Positions 31,778 through 40,411 of a stretch of 64,000 bases of DNA are shown here, in pieces. The notes beneath the pieces were generated by a model, which searched no databases, was not told the origin of the DNA, and saw nothing but the letters and a program-made list of their open reading frames with translations. Source of the DNA: Arthrobacter sp. S39 (GTDB taxonomy: Bacteria; Actinomycetota; Actinomycetes; Actinomycetales; Micrococcaceae); contig NZ_SIHX01000010.1 of NCBI RefSeq assembly GCF_004320525.1, positions 62,001 to 126,000 on the forward strand. The letters run 5' to 3'. Positions within the stretch are counted from its first letter, which is position 1. Every line of letters begins with the position of its first letter. The position numbers were made by a program, and so were the translations under genes.

Positions 31778-32545
31778 TTAGAGCACCTGTTCCAGGAACG
31801 CCTGGGTGCGGGCTTCCTTCGGATTTGAAAGGACCTCCCGGGCGTCGCCGCGTTCGATGACGTAGCCGTCGTCCATGAAGATCAGGGAGTCGGCGACTTC
31901 GCGGGCGAAGCCCATTTCGTGGGTGACGACGACCATGGTCATGCCCTTCTTGGCGAGGTCTTTCATGACGGCGAGGACTTCGCCGACTTTTTCGGGGTCC
32001 AGGGCCGAGGTGGGTTCGTCGAAGAGCATGATTTCGGGGTCCATGGCCAGGGACCGGGCGATCGCGACGCGTTGTTGCTGGCCGCCGGAGAGCTGGGCGG
32101 GGTAGTAGTCCCCGAATCCGGCCAGGCCGACGCTGGCGAGCAGTTCGTGCGCCCGCTTGATGGCCTGTTTTTTGTCCTGGCCTTTGACCAGGACGGGTCC
32201 GGACATGACGTTTTCGTTTGCGGTCATGTTCGGGAAGAGGTTGAAAGACTGGAAGACCATGCCGACCCTGGTGCGCTGCTCGGCCAGTTTCTTCGGCGGC
32301 AGGGCGTGGTAGGCGGTGTCGGTTTCGTAGTAGCCGAAGTCTTCGCCGTTGACTTTCAGGACCCCTGAGTCGACTGTTTCCAGGCCGTTGATGCAGCGCA
32401 GGACGGTGGATTTGCCGGAGCCGCTGGGTCCGATGATGCAGCAGATCTCACCGCTGGCGATCTCCAGGTCGATGTCTTTGAGGACTGTTTTGGGTCCGAA
32501 GGACTTGCGGATTCTCTGGGCAAGGATCGTGCCGTCGGTGCTCAT
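31778..32545 (-). CDS. Polar amino-acid-type ABC transporter ATP-binding protein, copy B
   Basis: This 255-aa ATPase is about 95% identical to copy A by eye. All nucleotide-binding motifs are intact (GPSGSGKST, LSGGQQQRVAIARS, LFDEPTSALD). The substitutions gather in one helical stretch (VKGQDKKQAIKRAHE versus VKRADKKQSAKRAHE) and at the ends. It overlaps its permease gene by 4 nt. The high identity compared with the more diverged permeases, binding proteins and oxidases fits stronger constraint on the motor subunit or gene conversion. Confidence 0.96.
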   Translation of the reverse strand: MSTDGTILAQRIRKSFGPKTVLKDIDLEIASGEICCIIGPSGSGKSTVLRCINGLETVDSGVLKVNGEDFGYYETDTAYHALPPKKLAEQRTRVGMVFQSFNLFPNMTANENVMSGPVLVKGQDKKQAIKRAHELLASVGLAGFGDYYPAQLSGGQQQRVAIARSLAMDPEIMLFDEPTSALDPEKVGEVLAVMKDLAKKGMTMVVVTHEMGFAREVADSLIFMDDGYVIERGDAREVLSNPKEARTQAFLEQVL

Positions 32546-33441
32546 CGGAGGTTACCTTCTTCCGGTTCGGTCAGCACAACTTTTTTCGCTTTCCGGGGAA
32601 GCCGGGAGGCTGTGCGGGAGTATTTCTGCTCAAGCTTGGACTGCGGGTAGCTCAGCAGCAGGGTCATCACCAGGTACCAGAGGCTGGCAACAAGCAGCAG
32701 CGGGATGGTCTCGTAGGTGCGCGCGTAGATCAATTGCGCGCTTTGGAGCAGCTCGGCAACACCGAGCACGCTGACCAGCGAGGTGCCTTTGAACATGCCG
32801 ATCACCTGGTTACCGGTCGCGGGGATGATCGAGGGCATCGCCTGCGGGATGATGACTTTGCGCATCCTGGTGCCGGCGCTCATCCCGAGGGAGTCGGCGG
32901 CCTCGATCTGGCCCTTACTGACCGAGGAGAACCCGCCGCGGATGATCTCGGCCATGTAGGCGGCCTCGTTCAGGGTCAGGCCGACCAGCGCCGCCGTAAT
33001 GGGTGCCATCAGGGCGTTCATGTCGATCTTGGTGCCAATGTCCGTGAACGGGATCCCGATCGACAGGTCCGGGTAGAGGGCGGAGATGTTGAACCAGAAG
33101 ATCAGTTGCACCAGGACCGGGGTGCCCCGGAACAAGGTGATGTAGATACTTGCGGCGATGGCAATCGGCTTCACGTGCGAGGAGCGCATGATCGCCAGGC
33201 CCAGGCCCAGGAGCGTCCCCAAGGTCATGCTCGCAACGGTAAGGAAGATGGTGAGCATCAGCCCACGGAGGATGGATTCATGCGTGAAGTACTGGGCCAC
33301 CACACCCCACTTGAAGTTGGGGTTGGTCAGGACGGAGGTGAGGATCCCGATGCCGAGGAGGATGCTCAGGGTCCACCCCGCGTACTCGGAGCGGGTCCGA
33401 AGCCGAAGCCGTGGCTTCAGGGCTGCATCAATGCTACCCAT
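32542..33441 (-). CDS. Amino-acid-type ABC transporter permease, copy B
   Basis: This roughly 299-aa permease has the same topology as copy A, with FRGTPVLVQLIFWFN and the EAA-loop stretch EAADSLGMSAGTRMRKVIIP. The cytosolic N-terminus (MGSIDAALKPRLRLRTRSEY) aligns with copy A (MNAIDPALKPRLRRRSTFEF), which supports the ATG at 33441; a start at 33477 would add 12 unrelated residues. Forty-six bases separate it from the binding-protein gene. Confidence 0.93.
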   Translation of the reverse strand: MGSIDAALKPRLRLRTRSEYAGWTLSILLGIGILTSVLTNPNFKWGVVAQYFTHESILRGLMLTIFLTVASMTLGTLLGLGLAIMRSSHVKPIAIAASIYITLFRGTPVLVQLIFWFNISALYPDLSIGIPFTDIGTKIDMNALMAPITAALVGLTLNEAAYMAEIIRGGFSSVSKGQIEAADSLGMSAGTRMRKVIIPQAMPSIIPATGNQVIGMFKGTSLVSVLGVAELLQSAQLIYARTYETIPLLLVASLWYLVMTLLLSYPQSKLEQKYSRTASRLPRKAKKVVLTEPEEGNLR

Positions 33442-33487
33442 CGTTGTTCTACTCTCTTTGTTAGTAGCTGTGACCATGGAGCGCCTC

Positions 33488-34408
33488 CTAGTTCAGTTTG
33501 GCGTCGGTGATGGCCCCGGACTCCAGACCCCAGGTCTCCAGGGACTTCTTGTACTCCGGGGTTTCCAGGACGGACTGGAGCGCTGCCTGCAGGGCCGGAG
33601 TCAGCGGCGAGCCCTTCTTCACGCCGACGGCGGTCACGTCGCTGTTGCCGACGTTGACCCGGCCGATGAGGGTGAAGGAGTCCGGCTGCTGCTTCTGGGC
33701 CCAACCGAGTGCGGTGGTGTCGTAGAGGATGCCGTCGATCCGCTTGGAGTGCAGCTGGGTCAGGGCGTCCTGGACGTTGGGCAGAGTCACGCCGTTGATC
33801 GCGGGCTGTCCCTTGGAGGTGCAGGTCTGCTCGCTCAGGGCCGGAAGGCGCTTGAGCTGGCCGGTGGAACCCTGGGTGACGGCGATGTTCTTACCGCACA
33901 GGGTCTCGACGGTGAGGTTCAGCGGGTTCCCGGCGGCTGCGGCCACAGAGGTGCCGGCCTGGAAGTAGTCGATCATGTCCAGGACCTTGAGCCGCTCTTC
34001 GGTCTTGGACATGGTCGTGGCGGTGAAGTCGAACCGGCCACCGTCCAGGCCCGGGACGATCGTGTCGAACTTCGTGTCCACGAACTTCAGCTTCAGGTCA
34101 AGCTTCTTCGCAATGAGCCGGGCGATGTCCGGGTTCAGGCCGATCGCGGTGGTGTTGTCCTCAGCAAGGAAGGTCGTCGGCGGGTAGTGCAAGTCCATCG
34201 CGACCGATAGCTCGCCCTTGTCCTTGAAGGACTGCGGCAGCAGAGCCACGGCAGCCGCGTCAGGCTGGATGCCTTCTGAGATATCGGTGGTGTTGTTGGT
34301 CTTTGACTCAGATTCCGGAGCGCTGGTGGCCGCGCCGCCACAGGCACTGAGGGCGAATATAACTGCGAGCCCTGCGGCTGCCGTCTGGACTTTGTTGATG
34401 GTCTTCAT
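33488..34408 (-). CDS. ABC transporter substrate-binding lipoprotein, copy B
   Basis: This 306-aa lipoprotein has the signal MKTINKVQTAAAGLAVIFAL and lipobox LSAC, then a family 3 binding domain almost collinear with copy A. The linker after the lipidated Cys is diverged, whereas the core is nearly the same; pocket-region differences such as YFQAGTSVAAAAG versus YFRAGNSVAAAAG may change ligand preference. The ribosome binding site GAAGGGAAG precedes the ATG. It is the first gene of cassette B, and operator site 6 lies about 130 bp upstream. Confidence 0.94.
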   Translation of the reverse strand: MKTINKVQTAAAGLAVIFALSACGGAATSAPESESKTNNTTDISEGIQPDAAAVALLPQSFKDKGELSVAMDLHYPPTTFLAEDNTTAIGLNPDIARLIAKKLDLKLKFVDTKFDTIVPGLDGGRFDFTATTMSKTEERLKVLDMIDYFQAGTSVAAAAGNPLNLTVETLCGKNIAVTQGSTGQLKRLPALSEQTCTSKGQPAINGVTLPNVQDALTQLHSKRIDGILYDTTALGWAQKQQPDSFTLIGRVNVGNSDVTAVGVKKGSPLTPALQAALQSVLETPEYKKSLETWGLESGAITDAKLN

Positions 34409-34539
34409 GGTGCTTCCCTTCGAAAGGTTTTAGCTGAAGTTGCTCTGCTGGGATGGGAGCAGGCTTTGGTGTTGCTTCATGCGGGTTGTGATGGGGATCT
34501 CGTTCCGCATCTAAAGCAATGCAACCGCCCAAATCGCCG

Positions 34540-34551
34540 ATTGTCAACAAT
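34540..34551. promoter_or_regulatory. ATTGTTGACAAT operator, site 6 (minus strand, cassette B)
   Basis: Read on the minus strand it is ATTGTTGACAAT, preceded by ATCGT as at sites 2 and 3. It faces the binding-protein gene at 34408. Site 7 lies 62 bp away on the other side, so the divergent promoters could be bridged by one regulator oligomer. Confidence 0.7.
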
Positions 34552-34613
34552 TGACGATAAATAAATCGAGTATTTTTCGATAGGGCCCCTGTTGCGAGGC
34601 AATCTCACTAAGA

Positions 34614-34625
34614 ACTGTTGACAAT
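34614..34625. promoter_or_regulatory. ACTGTTGACAAT operator, site 7 (before the dehalogenase-like gene)
   Basis: This differs by one base from the consensus. TTGACA at 34618-34623 with TAGAGT 18 bp later could be the promoter of the plus-strand operon beginning at 34766. Confidence 0.65.
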
Positions 34626-34765
34626 CTACAATCATCGGATCTAGAGTCGAGAAGAGCGGGAATGGAGCCTTTGGCGAACCCAGGAACCCGCTGGCGCAGA
34701 CCATAGGAAGGCGGCAGGCCACACATCCGGGCCTCCCGTTCAAGACGCAACAGAACGGACGAATC

Positions 34766-35440
34766 ATGGCAGAAACGAACTTCCGGCCGAAGTACATCTC
34801 TTTTGATATCTACGGCACGCTCATCAACTTCGACATTGATCCCACCACGCGCCGCCTGCTCGATGGCCGCATCTCCGAAGAGCAGTGGCCGACCTTCAAG
34901 AAGCAGTTCCGTGGATACAGGTTCGACGAGGTCCTTGGCGACTACAAGCCGTACGAGCAGATCCTTCAGGGTTCCTTTGACCGCGTGTGCAAGCGGTGGG
35001 GCATTGGGCCGACCGAAGGCGCCGGCGCAGAGTTCGCTGAGGCTGTACGCGGCTGGGTTGCCCACGATGACGTGCCGGCGCCGCTGAAGCTGATGGGCGA
35101 TAACTACAAGCTGGTGGCTCTGTCCAACGCCGACGACAGCTTCCTGGACATCAGCATTCCCAAGCTCGGCGCTGACTTCCACGCCGTGTTCACCGCCGAG
35201 CAGGCCCAGGCCTACAAGCCGCGCTACCAGGCCTTCGAGTACATGCTGGACACCCTGAACGCCAAGCCGGAGGACTTCCTGCACATCTCCTCGCACACCC
35301 GCTACGACATGCATCCGATGCACGACATGGGCTTCCGGAACCTCTGGATGCTCGACCGTGGCTATGACCCCATTGGCGAGGGCTACGACCTCAACACTGC
35401 TAAATCCTTGGACGAGATCAACAAGCACCTCGGTCTCTAA
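34766..35440 (+). CDS. Haloacid dehalogenase type II-like HAD hydrolase
   Basis: This 224-aa HAD-superfamily protein is closest in style to L-2-haloacid dehalogenases. The nucleophile Asp is in SFDIYGTLINF (about residue 14), motif II in VALSNADDSF, the motif III Lys in AYKPRYQAF, and the motif IV region is HISSHTRYDMHPMHDMGF. In true dehalogenases the last region reads SxNxxD; here the Asn is not evident, so halide release is doubtful. It opens the plus-strand operon under operator site 7 and precedes an amine oxidase. A role in dephosphorylation or hydrolysis of a pathway intermediate is as likely as dehalogenation. Confidence 0.88.
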   Translation: MAETNFRPKYISFDIYGTLINFDIDPTTRRLLDGRISEEQWPTFKKQFRGYRFDEVLGDYKPYEQILQGSFDRVCKRWGIGPTEGAGAEFAEAVRGWVAHDDVPAPLKLMGDNYKLVALSNADDSFLDISIPKLGADFHAVFTAEQAQAYKPRYQAFEYMLDTLNAKPEDFLHISSHTRYDMHPMHDMGFRNLWMLDRGYDPIGEGYDLNTAKSLDEINKHLGL

Positions 35441-35467
35441 ACCGACTTCGAGGCGAAAGGTCAAACC

Positions 35468-36745
35468 GTGAAACTCATTCCCTACTGGCTGGATACAGCC
35501 GAAGCATCCGGAGACTACCGGCAGACTCCGGTACCGGAGAATGTCGACGTCGCCATCATCGGCGCCGGCTTTACCGGGCTGTCAGCGGCCCTGGAATTTG
35601 CCAAGCAAGGCGCCAGCGTTGCCGTCTTCGAAACCCACACCGTGGGGTGGGGTGCATCCGGCCGGAACGGGGGAATGGCGACTACCGGGTTGGCCATCAG
35701 CTTCAGCACCGCGGTCAAGCGGTACGGGGCCACGCGTGCCGTGGAGATGTTCCAGGAATACAACGACGCCATCGACACCATCGAGAAGCTCGTGCATGAC
35801 AATGGCATCGACTGCGATTACAACCGCTTCGGCAAGCTCTCGCTGGCCTTCCACAAGTCCCACTATGAGGGCTTCCTGAGGTCGCAGGAGAAGCTGGCTA
35901 CCCTGGCCGACCATCACGTCACTGTGATCCCCAAGTCTGAGATCCACAGCGAAATCGGCACGGACTTCTACCAGGGCGCGATGGTTGACCCGCTCGGGGC
36001 TGGTCTGCACGTTGGCAAGTTCGTCCACGGCCTGGCCGGGGCGGCGGTCGCCGCCGGAGCGGATATCTGCGAGAACGCAGCAGTGACCGAGCTGAACAAG
36101 GTCTCCGGCGCCGTGCACGATGTGCACACCACCCGCGGCATCACCCGGGCCAAGCAGGTCCTGGTCGCCACCAGCGGCTACACCGGCAATATCACGCCCT
36201 GGCTGCAGCGCAGGGTCATTCCGGTGGGCAGCTTTATCATTGTGACTGACCCGCTGCCCGAAGACGTGGTCAACCGGATTCTGCCCAACCGGCGCCAGGC
36301 ATCTGACAGCAAGATGCTGACCTACTACTTCCGGATCACCCCGGACAACCGTCTGCTCTTCGGTGGCCGCGCCCGTTTTGCCCTGTCCAGCCCGGACTCG
36401 GACGTCAAGAGCGCCGAGATCCTGCGCAAGGCCATGCTCGAGCTCTTCCCCTACCTGTCCAACGCCAAGGTGGACTACATCTGGGGCGGACTGGTGGACC
36501 TCTCCATGGACCAGATGGTCCACGCGGGTCAGCATGACGGCCTCTTCTACTCCCTCTGCTACAGCGGACACGGGGTCCAGATGGCCGCGCACATGGGCAA
36601 GAGGATGGCCCACTTCATGGCCGGCGACAAGTCCGCGAACGTCTGGGGAGACCTCAAGAACCCGCCCGTCCCGGGCCACTTCGGTCCGCCCTGGTTCCTG
36701 CCCTTCATCGGCGCAGCCGCAAAAATCATCGACCGCGTCAAATAG
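35468..36745 (+). CDS. FAD-dependent oxidoreductase, PuuB-like (gamma-glutamylputrescine oxidase type)
   Basis: This 425-aa DAO-family flavoprotein starts with YWLDTAEASGDYRQTPVPEN, followed by the FAD fold VAIIGAGFTGLSAALEFAKQG (here residues about 29-49) and the VGWGASGRNGGM flavin loop. The C-terminal YSLCYSGHGVQMAAHMGKRMA closes the FAD site. This arrangement is that of PuuB/OrdL oxidases, which oxidise gamma-glutamylputrescine or similar secondary amines to aldehydes. An aldehyde dehydrogenase gene follows 17 nt later, matching that logic. No glutamate-putrescine ligase is seen in the window, so the substrate may be another amine. Confidence 0.92.
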   Translation: MKLIPYWLDTAEASGDYRQTPVPENVDVAIIGAGFTGLSAALEFAKQGASVAVFETHTVGWGASGRNGGMATTGLAISFSTAVKRYGATRAVEMFQEYNDAIDTIEKLVHDNGIDCDYNRFGKLSLAFHKSHYEGFLRSQEKLATLADHHVTVIPKSEIHSEIGTDFYQGAMVDPLGAGLHVGKFVHGLAGAAVAAGADICENAAVTELNKVSGAVHDVHTTRGITRAKQVLVATSGYTGNITPWLQRRVIPVGSFIIVTDPLPEDVVNRILPNRRQASDSKMLTYYFRITPDNRLLFGGRARFALSSPDSDVKSAEILRKAMLELFPYLSNAKVDYIWGGLVDLSMDQMVHAGQHDGLFYSLCYSGHGVQMAAHMGKRMAHFMAGDKSANVWGDLKNPPVPGHFGPPWFLPFIGAAAKIIDRVK

Positions 36746-36762
36746 GCAGGATAAGGGTTCAT

Positions 36763-38307
36763 ATGCTTTCAACAACGACCGCGGGTCAAGCGCGCCCGAA
36801 AACAGCTGAGGAAACGGGTTATGGCCGGGCAAACGTGGCCAACCTTCCTGGCGGTGCCTTTTTCGAAGGACAGTGGCAAACCACCGACAGGACCCTGGAA
36901 ATACGGGATCCTGAAGATGGCATCCTGCTTGGCCGGGTCTGCACCTCAACACCGCAGGACGTGCGGCGCGCGATCGCTCACATTCATCGCCACCTCCTGG
37001 TTGACGAATGGCCGCTCCGTTCACGCCGCGTGGCGCTGGAGAATGCTGTCCAGCTCCTGGGCGAACAGTCCGAGCGGTTCTCGAAGATCATTGCCGCGGA
37101 AAGCAGCAAGACGATCGTCGAGGCAGAGCGTGAGGTGCGGCGTTGCATGGAAACCCTAAGGCTTTCCGCCGCCGCTTCGTCCGAGCTCACGGGGGAGACG
37201 CTGGGTTTCGATGACAGCATGGCGGGCGGAAACAAGATCGGCTGGTACAGCCGTAAGCCGGTGGGGATCGTCGCGGCCATCACGCCGTTTAATGATCCAC
37301 TAAACCTCGTGGCACACAAGCTGGGCCCGGCCATCATCGGAGGCAACGGCGTCGTGCTTAAGCCTTCCGGCCGTACCCCGCTGTCCGGGCTGGCACTGGT
37401 CCAACTGTTGCTTGAAGCGGGTGTTCCGTCGGGACGTATTGCAGCGATCGTGGCCGGTCCGGGCGTTTCCGAAGCACTGGTGACGGACCCGCAGGTGGAT
37501 CTGATCTCCTTCACCGGCGGTCCCCAGACCGCGGACCGCATTGCCGCCGCCGCAGGCGCCAAGAAGATCATTTCGGAACTCGGCGGCAACAACGCCACCA
37601 TTGTGTGCCCGGACGCTGACGCCGTCCAGGCAGCCAAGGCGATTGTGGCCGGAGCGTTCGGTGTTGCAGGCCAGAACTGCCTGTCCGTGCAGCGGGTCTA
37701 CGTTCACATCTCGCTCTTCGACCAGGTCCTCGAACACGTCACCGCCGGCACCAAGGCACTCAGGACCGGGTCGAAGCTCGACCGGAACACCGACGTCGGA
37801 CCACTCATTTCGGAGGACGAGGCCCGGCGGGTCGAGGAATGGGTGGAGGAAGCGAACGCTGCCGGCGCCACTGTGCACGCCGGAGGCAAACGCACTAACG
37901 CTTACTACGAACCCACCGTCCTGACCGACGTGCCGTCGGAATGCCGGGTGATCCGGGACGAAGTGTTCGGGCCAGTCGTCAGCATCCTGCCGTTCATCGA
38001 AGCCCAGGACGCCATTTTTGCGGCCAACAGCTCCGAATACGGTCTCCAGGCGGGTGTGTTCACACAATCCATCGACCTTGCCATGGCCATCGCCGACCGG
38101 CTGCACGTGGGCGCCGTTGTCATCAATGAAACCAGCGACGTCCGCATTGATTCCATGCCGTTCGGCGGATTCAAGAAGTCCGGCGTGGGGCGCGAAGGCG
38201 TCAAGTATGCCGTCCTGGAGATGACCGAACCGAAGAACACCATCATCAACCTCGGAGAGCCGGCCCGCCGGCCGCAACCGGGCTGGCTGACAGAACGGAC
38301 ACCATGA
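36763..38307 (+). CDS. Aldehyde dehydrogenase family protein
   Basis: This 514-aa protein has the NAD(P)-ALDH architecture with ITPFNDPLNLVAHKLGPAII, the loop SFTGGPQTADRI, the general-base Glu in ISELGGNNATIV, the nucleophile Cys in VAGQNCLSVQRV and a final MPFGGFKKSGVGREG. FNDPLN in place of the common WNFPL and an extra N-terminal 50 residues place it near the GapN / phosphonoacetaldehyde / sulfoacetaldehyde-like dehydrogenases and not near betaine aldehyde dehydrogenases. It probably oxidises the aldehyde made by the preceding oxidase. Its stop overlaps the next start by 4 nt. Confidence 0.92.
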   Translation: MLSTTTAGQARPKTAEETGYGRANVANLPGGAFFEGQWQTTDRTLEIRDPEDGILLGRVCTSTPQDVRRAIAHIHRHLLVDEWPLRSRRVALENAVQLLGEQSERFSKIIAAESSKTIVEAEREVRRCMETLRLSAAASSELTGETLGFDDSMAGGNKIGWYSRKPVGIVAAITPFNDPLNLVAHKLGPAIIGGNGVVLKPSGRTPLSGLALVQLLLEAGVPSGRIAAIVAGPGVSEALVTDPQVDLISFTGGPQTADRIAAAAGAKKIISELGGNNATIVCPDADAVQAAKAIVAGAFGVAGQNCLSVQRVYVHISLFDQVLEHVTAGTKALRTGSKLDRNTDVGPLISEDEARRVEEWVEEANAAGATVHAGGKRTNAYYEPTVLTDVPSECRVIRDEVFGPVVSILPFIEAQDAIFAANSSEYGLQAGVFTQSIDLAMAIADRLHVGAVVINETSDVRIDSMPFGGFKKSGVGREGVKYAVLEMTEPKNTIINLGEPARRPQPGWLTERTP

Positions 38308-39401
38308 GCAGGCACAGCATTGCAGTCATCGCAGGTGATGGCATCGGGAATGAAGTTGTTCCCGCCGCTATCGAATGCCTCCAGCGGATCGCAGGGGTGC
38401 ACGCCCTGAACCTGGAGTTCGCACACTTCGACTGGGGATCCGGCTACTACGGCCGCCACGGACGGATGATGCCCGTTGACGGACTCGAGCAGCTGGCCAA
38501 GCATGACGCCATCTTCCTGGGCGCCGTAGGCTCACCGGAAGTCTCGGACGCGGAATCCCTCTGGGGGTTGCTGATCCCCATTCGCCGTGAGTTCCAGCAG
38601 TACATCAACCTGCGTCCGGTCAAAACCCTCGACGGCGTCGCATCACCTCTTGCGGCCAAACATCCGATCGATCTGCTCATCGTCCGGGAAAACAACGAAG
38701 GGGAGTATTCGGAGGTCGGCGGCCGGATGTACCGCGGGCTGCCGCAGGAGAGTGCGGTGCAGGAAACGATCTTCACCCGGCTGGGTGTTTCGCGGGCGGC
38801 ACATTTCGCGTCGGTTCTGGCGGCTTCCCGACGCGGACACCTGACCTCCGCCACGAAGAGCAACGGTATTGTGCACACCATGCCCTTCTGGGACGAGATC
38901 GTCGAGGAGACGGTGCGTGAATATCCCGGCGTCACCCTGACCAGCGAACTGGTGGATGCCCTGGCCGCGCACCTCGTCCTGAAGCCCTGGACTTTTGACG
39001 TCATTGTGGCGTCCAACCTGTTCGGTGACATTCTCTCGGACCTGGGCAGCTCCGTGACCGGCTCGATCGGCCTGGCTCCCAGCGCCAACCTCAACCCTGA
39101 GGGCAACTTTCCATCCCTCTTCGAGCCGGTCCACGGTTCGGCCCCGGACATCGCCGGCAAAGGCGTGGCAAACCCGGTAGGCCAGATCTGGTCCGGTGCA
39201 ATGATGCTGGAGCACCTCGGCCATCCGGAAGCGGCGGCCCACCTCCAGGCCGCGTTTGAGTCTGCGCTGCGGGACGGCGTCGGCACCCGGGATGTTGGGG
39301 GCACGTCGTCGACGTCGGAGTTCACTGCCGCAGTCCTGACGGCCATTGACGCCCTGTCCGCCAACTACACGCTCAGCCCCGGCGGAGTGGCGGCGTCGTG
39401 A
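38304..39401 (+). CDS. Tartrate dehydrogenase / isopropylmalate dehydrogenase-family enzyme
   Basis: This 365-aa beta-decarboxylating dehydrogenase shows AVIAGDGIGNEVVPAAIECL at the N-terminus, the substrate loop with paired Arg (IRREFQQYINLRP), LLIVRENNEGEYSEVGGR, the catalytic Lys in TSATKSNGI, metal-binding Asp residues in SNLFGDILSDL and the adenine-binding EPVHGSAPDIAGKGVANP. The sequence GLLIPIRREFQQY is typical of the TtuC/DmlA group acting on tartrate or D-malate rather than isopropylmalate. It is coupled by overlaps on both sides within the oxidase/ALDH operon. It would turn a 2-hydroxy dicarboxylate into a 2-oxoacid or decarboxylate it. Confidence 0.9.
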   Translation: MSRHSIAVIAGDGIGNEVVPAAIECLQRIAGVHALNLEFAHFDWGSGYYGRHGRMMPVDGLEQLAKHDAIFLGAVGSPEVSDAESLWGLLIPIRREFQQYINLRPVKTLDGVASPLAAKHPIDLLIVRENNEGEYSEVGGRMYRGLPQESAVQETIFTRLGVSRAAHFASVLAASRRGHLTSATKSNGIVHTMPFWDEIVEETVREYPGVTLTSELVDALAAHLVLKPWTFDVIVASNLFGDILSDLGSSVTGSIGLAPSANLNPEGNFPSLFEPVHGSAPDIAGKGVANPVGQIWSGAMMLEHLGHPEAAAHLQAAFESALRDGVGTRDVGGTSSTSEFTAAVLTAIDALSANYTLSPGGVAAS

Positions 39402-40381
39402 CTGACGCTGCAGGACGCAGGCGGCCGGTCGTCGCAGCGCTATACCGCGAGGCTCTGCCGCCCCGGCTTTCCGAGATCGAGGAATTGGCTGAAGTCAGAC
39501 TGACCAAGGCAGACGGTCTGGCGAACGCGATGGACGGCGCCGACGTGCTCTACCAGTGGCACTCCTTCTCGCCCGCGCTCAAGGAGAACTGGGGTGCGGC
39601 CTCCTCACTGAAGTGGATCCATGTCTCGGCGGCCGGCGTGAGCCAGTTGCTTTTTGACGAGCTGATCCGCAGTGATGTGACCTACACGAACTCACGTGGA
39701 GTCCTCAGCACGGCCATCGCTGAATTCGCGCTCGGCTTTGCGCTGGACATGGCCAAGGACACGCAGGGTTCATACAGGCTGCAGCACCAACAGCGCTGGC
39801 AGCACCGCGTCACTCGCAAGATCCAGGGTCAAAGCGCCCTGGTGGTTGGCACTGGATCCATTGGACGGGAAATAGCCCGGCTCTTCCGCGCCGTGGGTAT
39901 GGAGGTCAGCGGGGCTGGCCGAACCAGCCGCCCTGGTGGTGAGGATTTCGATTGGATCTACTCCTCCGAGGACCTGGCAAGCTTCGTCCACGGATACGAC
40001 TACGTTGTGCTTGCGGCACCTCTGACCGCCGACACCCGGGGATTGGTCAATGCCAAGGTCCTTGGAGCGATGAGCTCCTCTGCACACTTGATCAACGTCG
40101 GGCGTGGGGAACTCATTGACACTGACGCCCTGGCCGCAGCATTGGCTTCGGGGGCCCTGGCCGGCGCTGCCCTTGATGTTGTCCACCCCGAGCCTTTGCC
40201 AGTGGGGCACCCTCTCTGGAGCATGGACAACGTGATCATCACGCCGCATATGAGCGGTGACACCGAAGAGTACCTGGATGACCTCGGCAAACTTTTCGTG
40301 GACAACCTGAAGCGCTACTGCAACAGCCAGTCACTGCAGAACGTGGTGGATAAAAACCTCGGGTTCGTCCCGGTTCCCTGA
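39398..40381 (+). CDS. D-2-hydroxyacid dehydrogenase, copy 1
   Basis: This 327-aa NAD-dependent dehydrogenase has the nucleotide site VVGTGSIGREIARLFRAVG and the catalytic triad Arg (INVGRGELIDTDAL), Glu (DVVHPEPLP) and His (ITPHMSGDTEEY). It starts at a GTG that overlaps the previous stop by 4 nt. It belongs to the broad glyoxylate/hydroxypyruvate reductase group. Together with the tartrate-type enzyme it forms a hydroxyacid end-module in the same operon, after which the operon runs into a broken gene. It is only distantly related to the enzyme at 44308. Confidence 0.92.
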   Translation: MTDAAGRRRPVVAALYREALPPRLSEIEELAEVRLTKADGLANAMDGADVLYQWHSFSPALKENWGAASSLKWIHVSAAGVSQLLFDELIRSDVTYTNSRGVLSTAIAEFALGFALDMAKDTQGSYRLQHQQRWQHRVTRKIQGQSALVVGTGSIGREIARLFRAVGMEVSGAGRTSRPGGEDFDWIYSSEDLASFVHGYDYVVLAAPLTADTRGLVNAKVLGAMSSSAHLINVGRGELIDTDALAAALASGALAGAALDVVHPEPLPVGHPLWSMDNVIITPHMSGDTEEYLDDLGKLFVDNLKRYCNSQSLQNVVDKNLGFVPVP

Positions 40382-40411
40382 CTCCGCACTGATACGCCTA
40401 AGGAACAAGCC

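Noticed and set aside
35582..37024. 480-aa minus-strand open frame
   Set aside because: It lies opposite the PuuB-like oxidase and the next gene and its composition is typical of an antisense frame in GC-rich DNA.
37300..38277. 325-aa minus-strand open frame
   Set aside because: It is antisense to the aldehyde dehydrogenase, with no motif or ribosome binding site.
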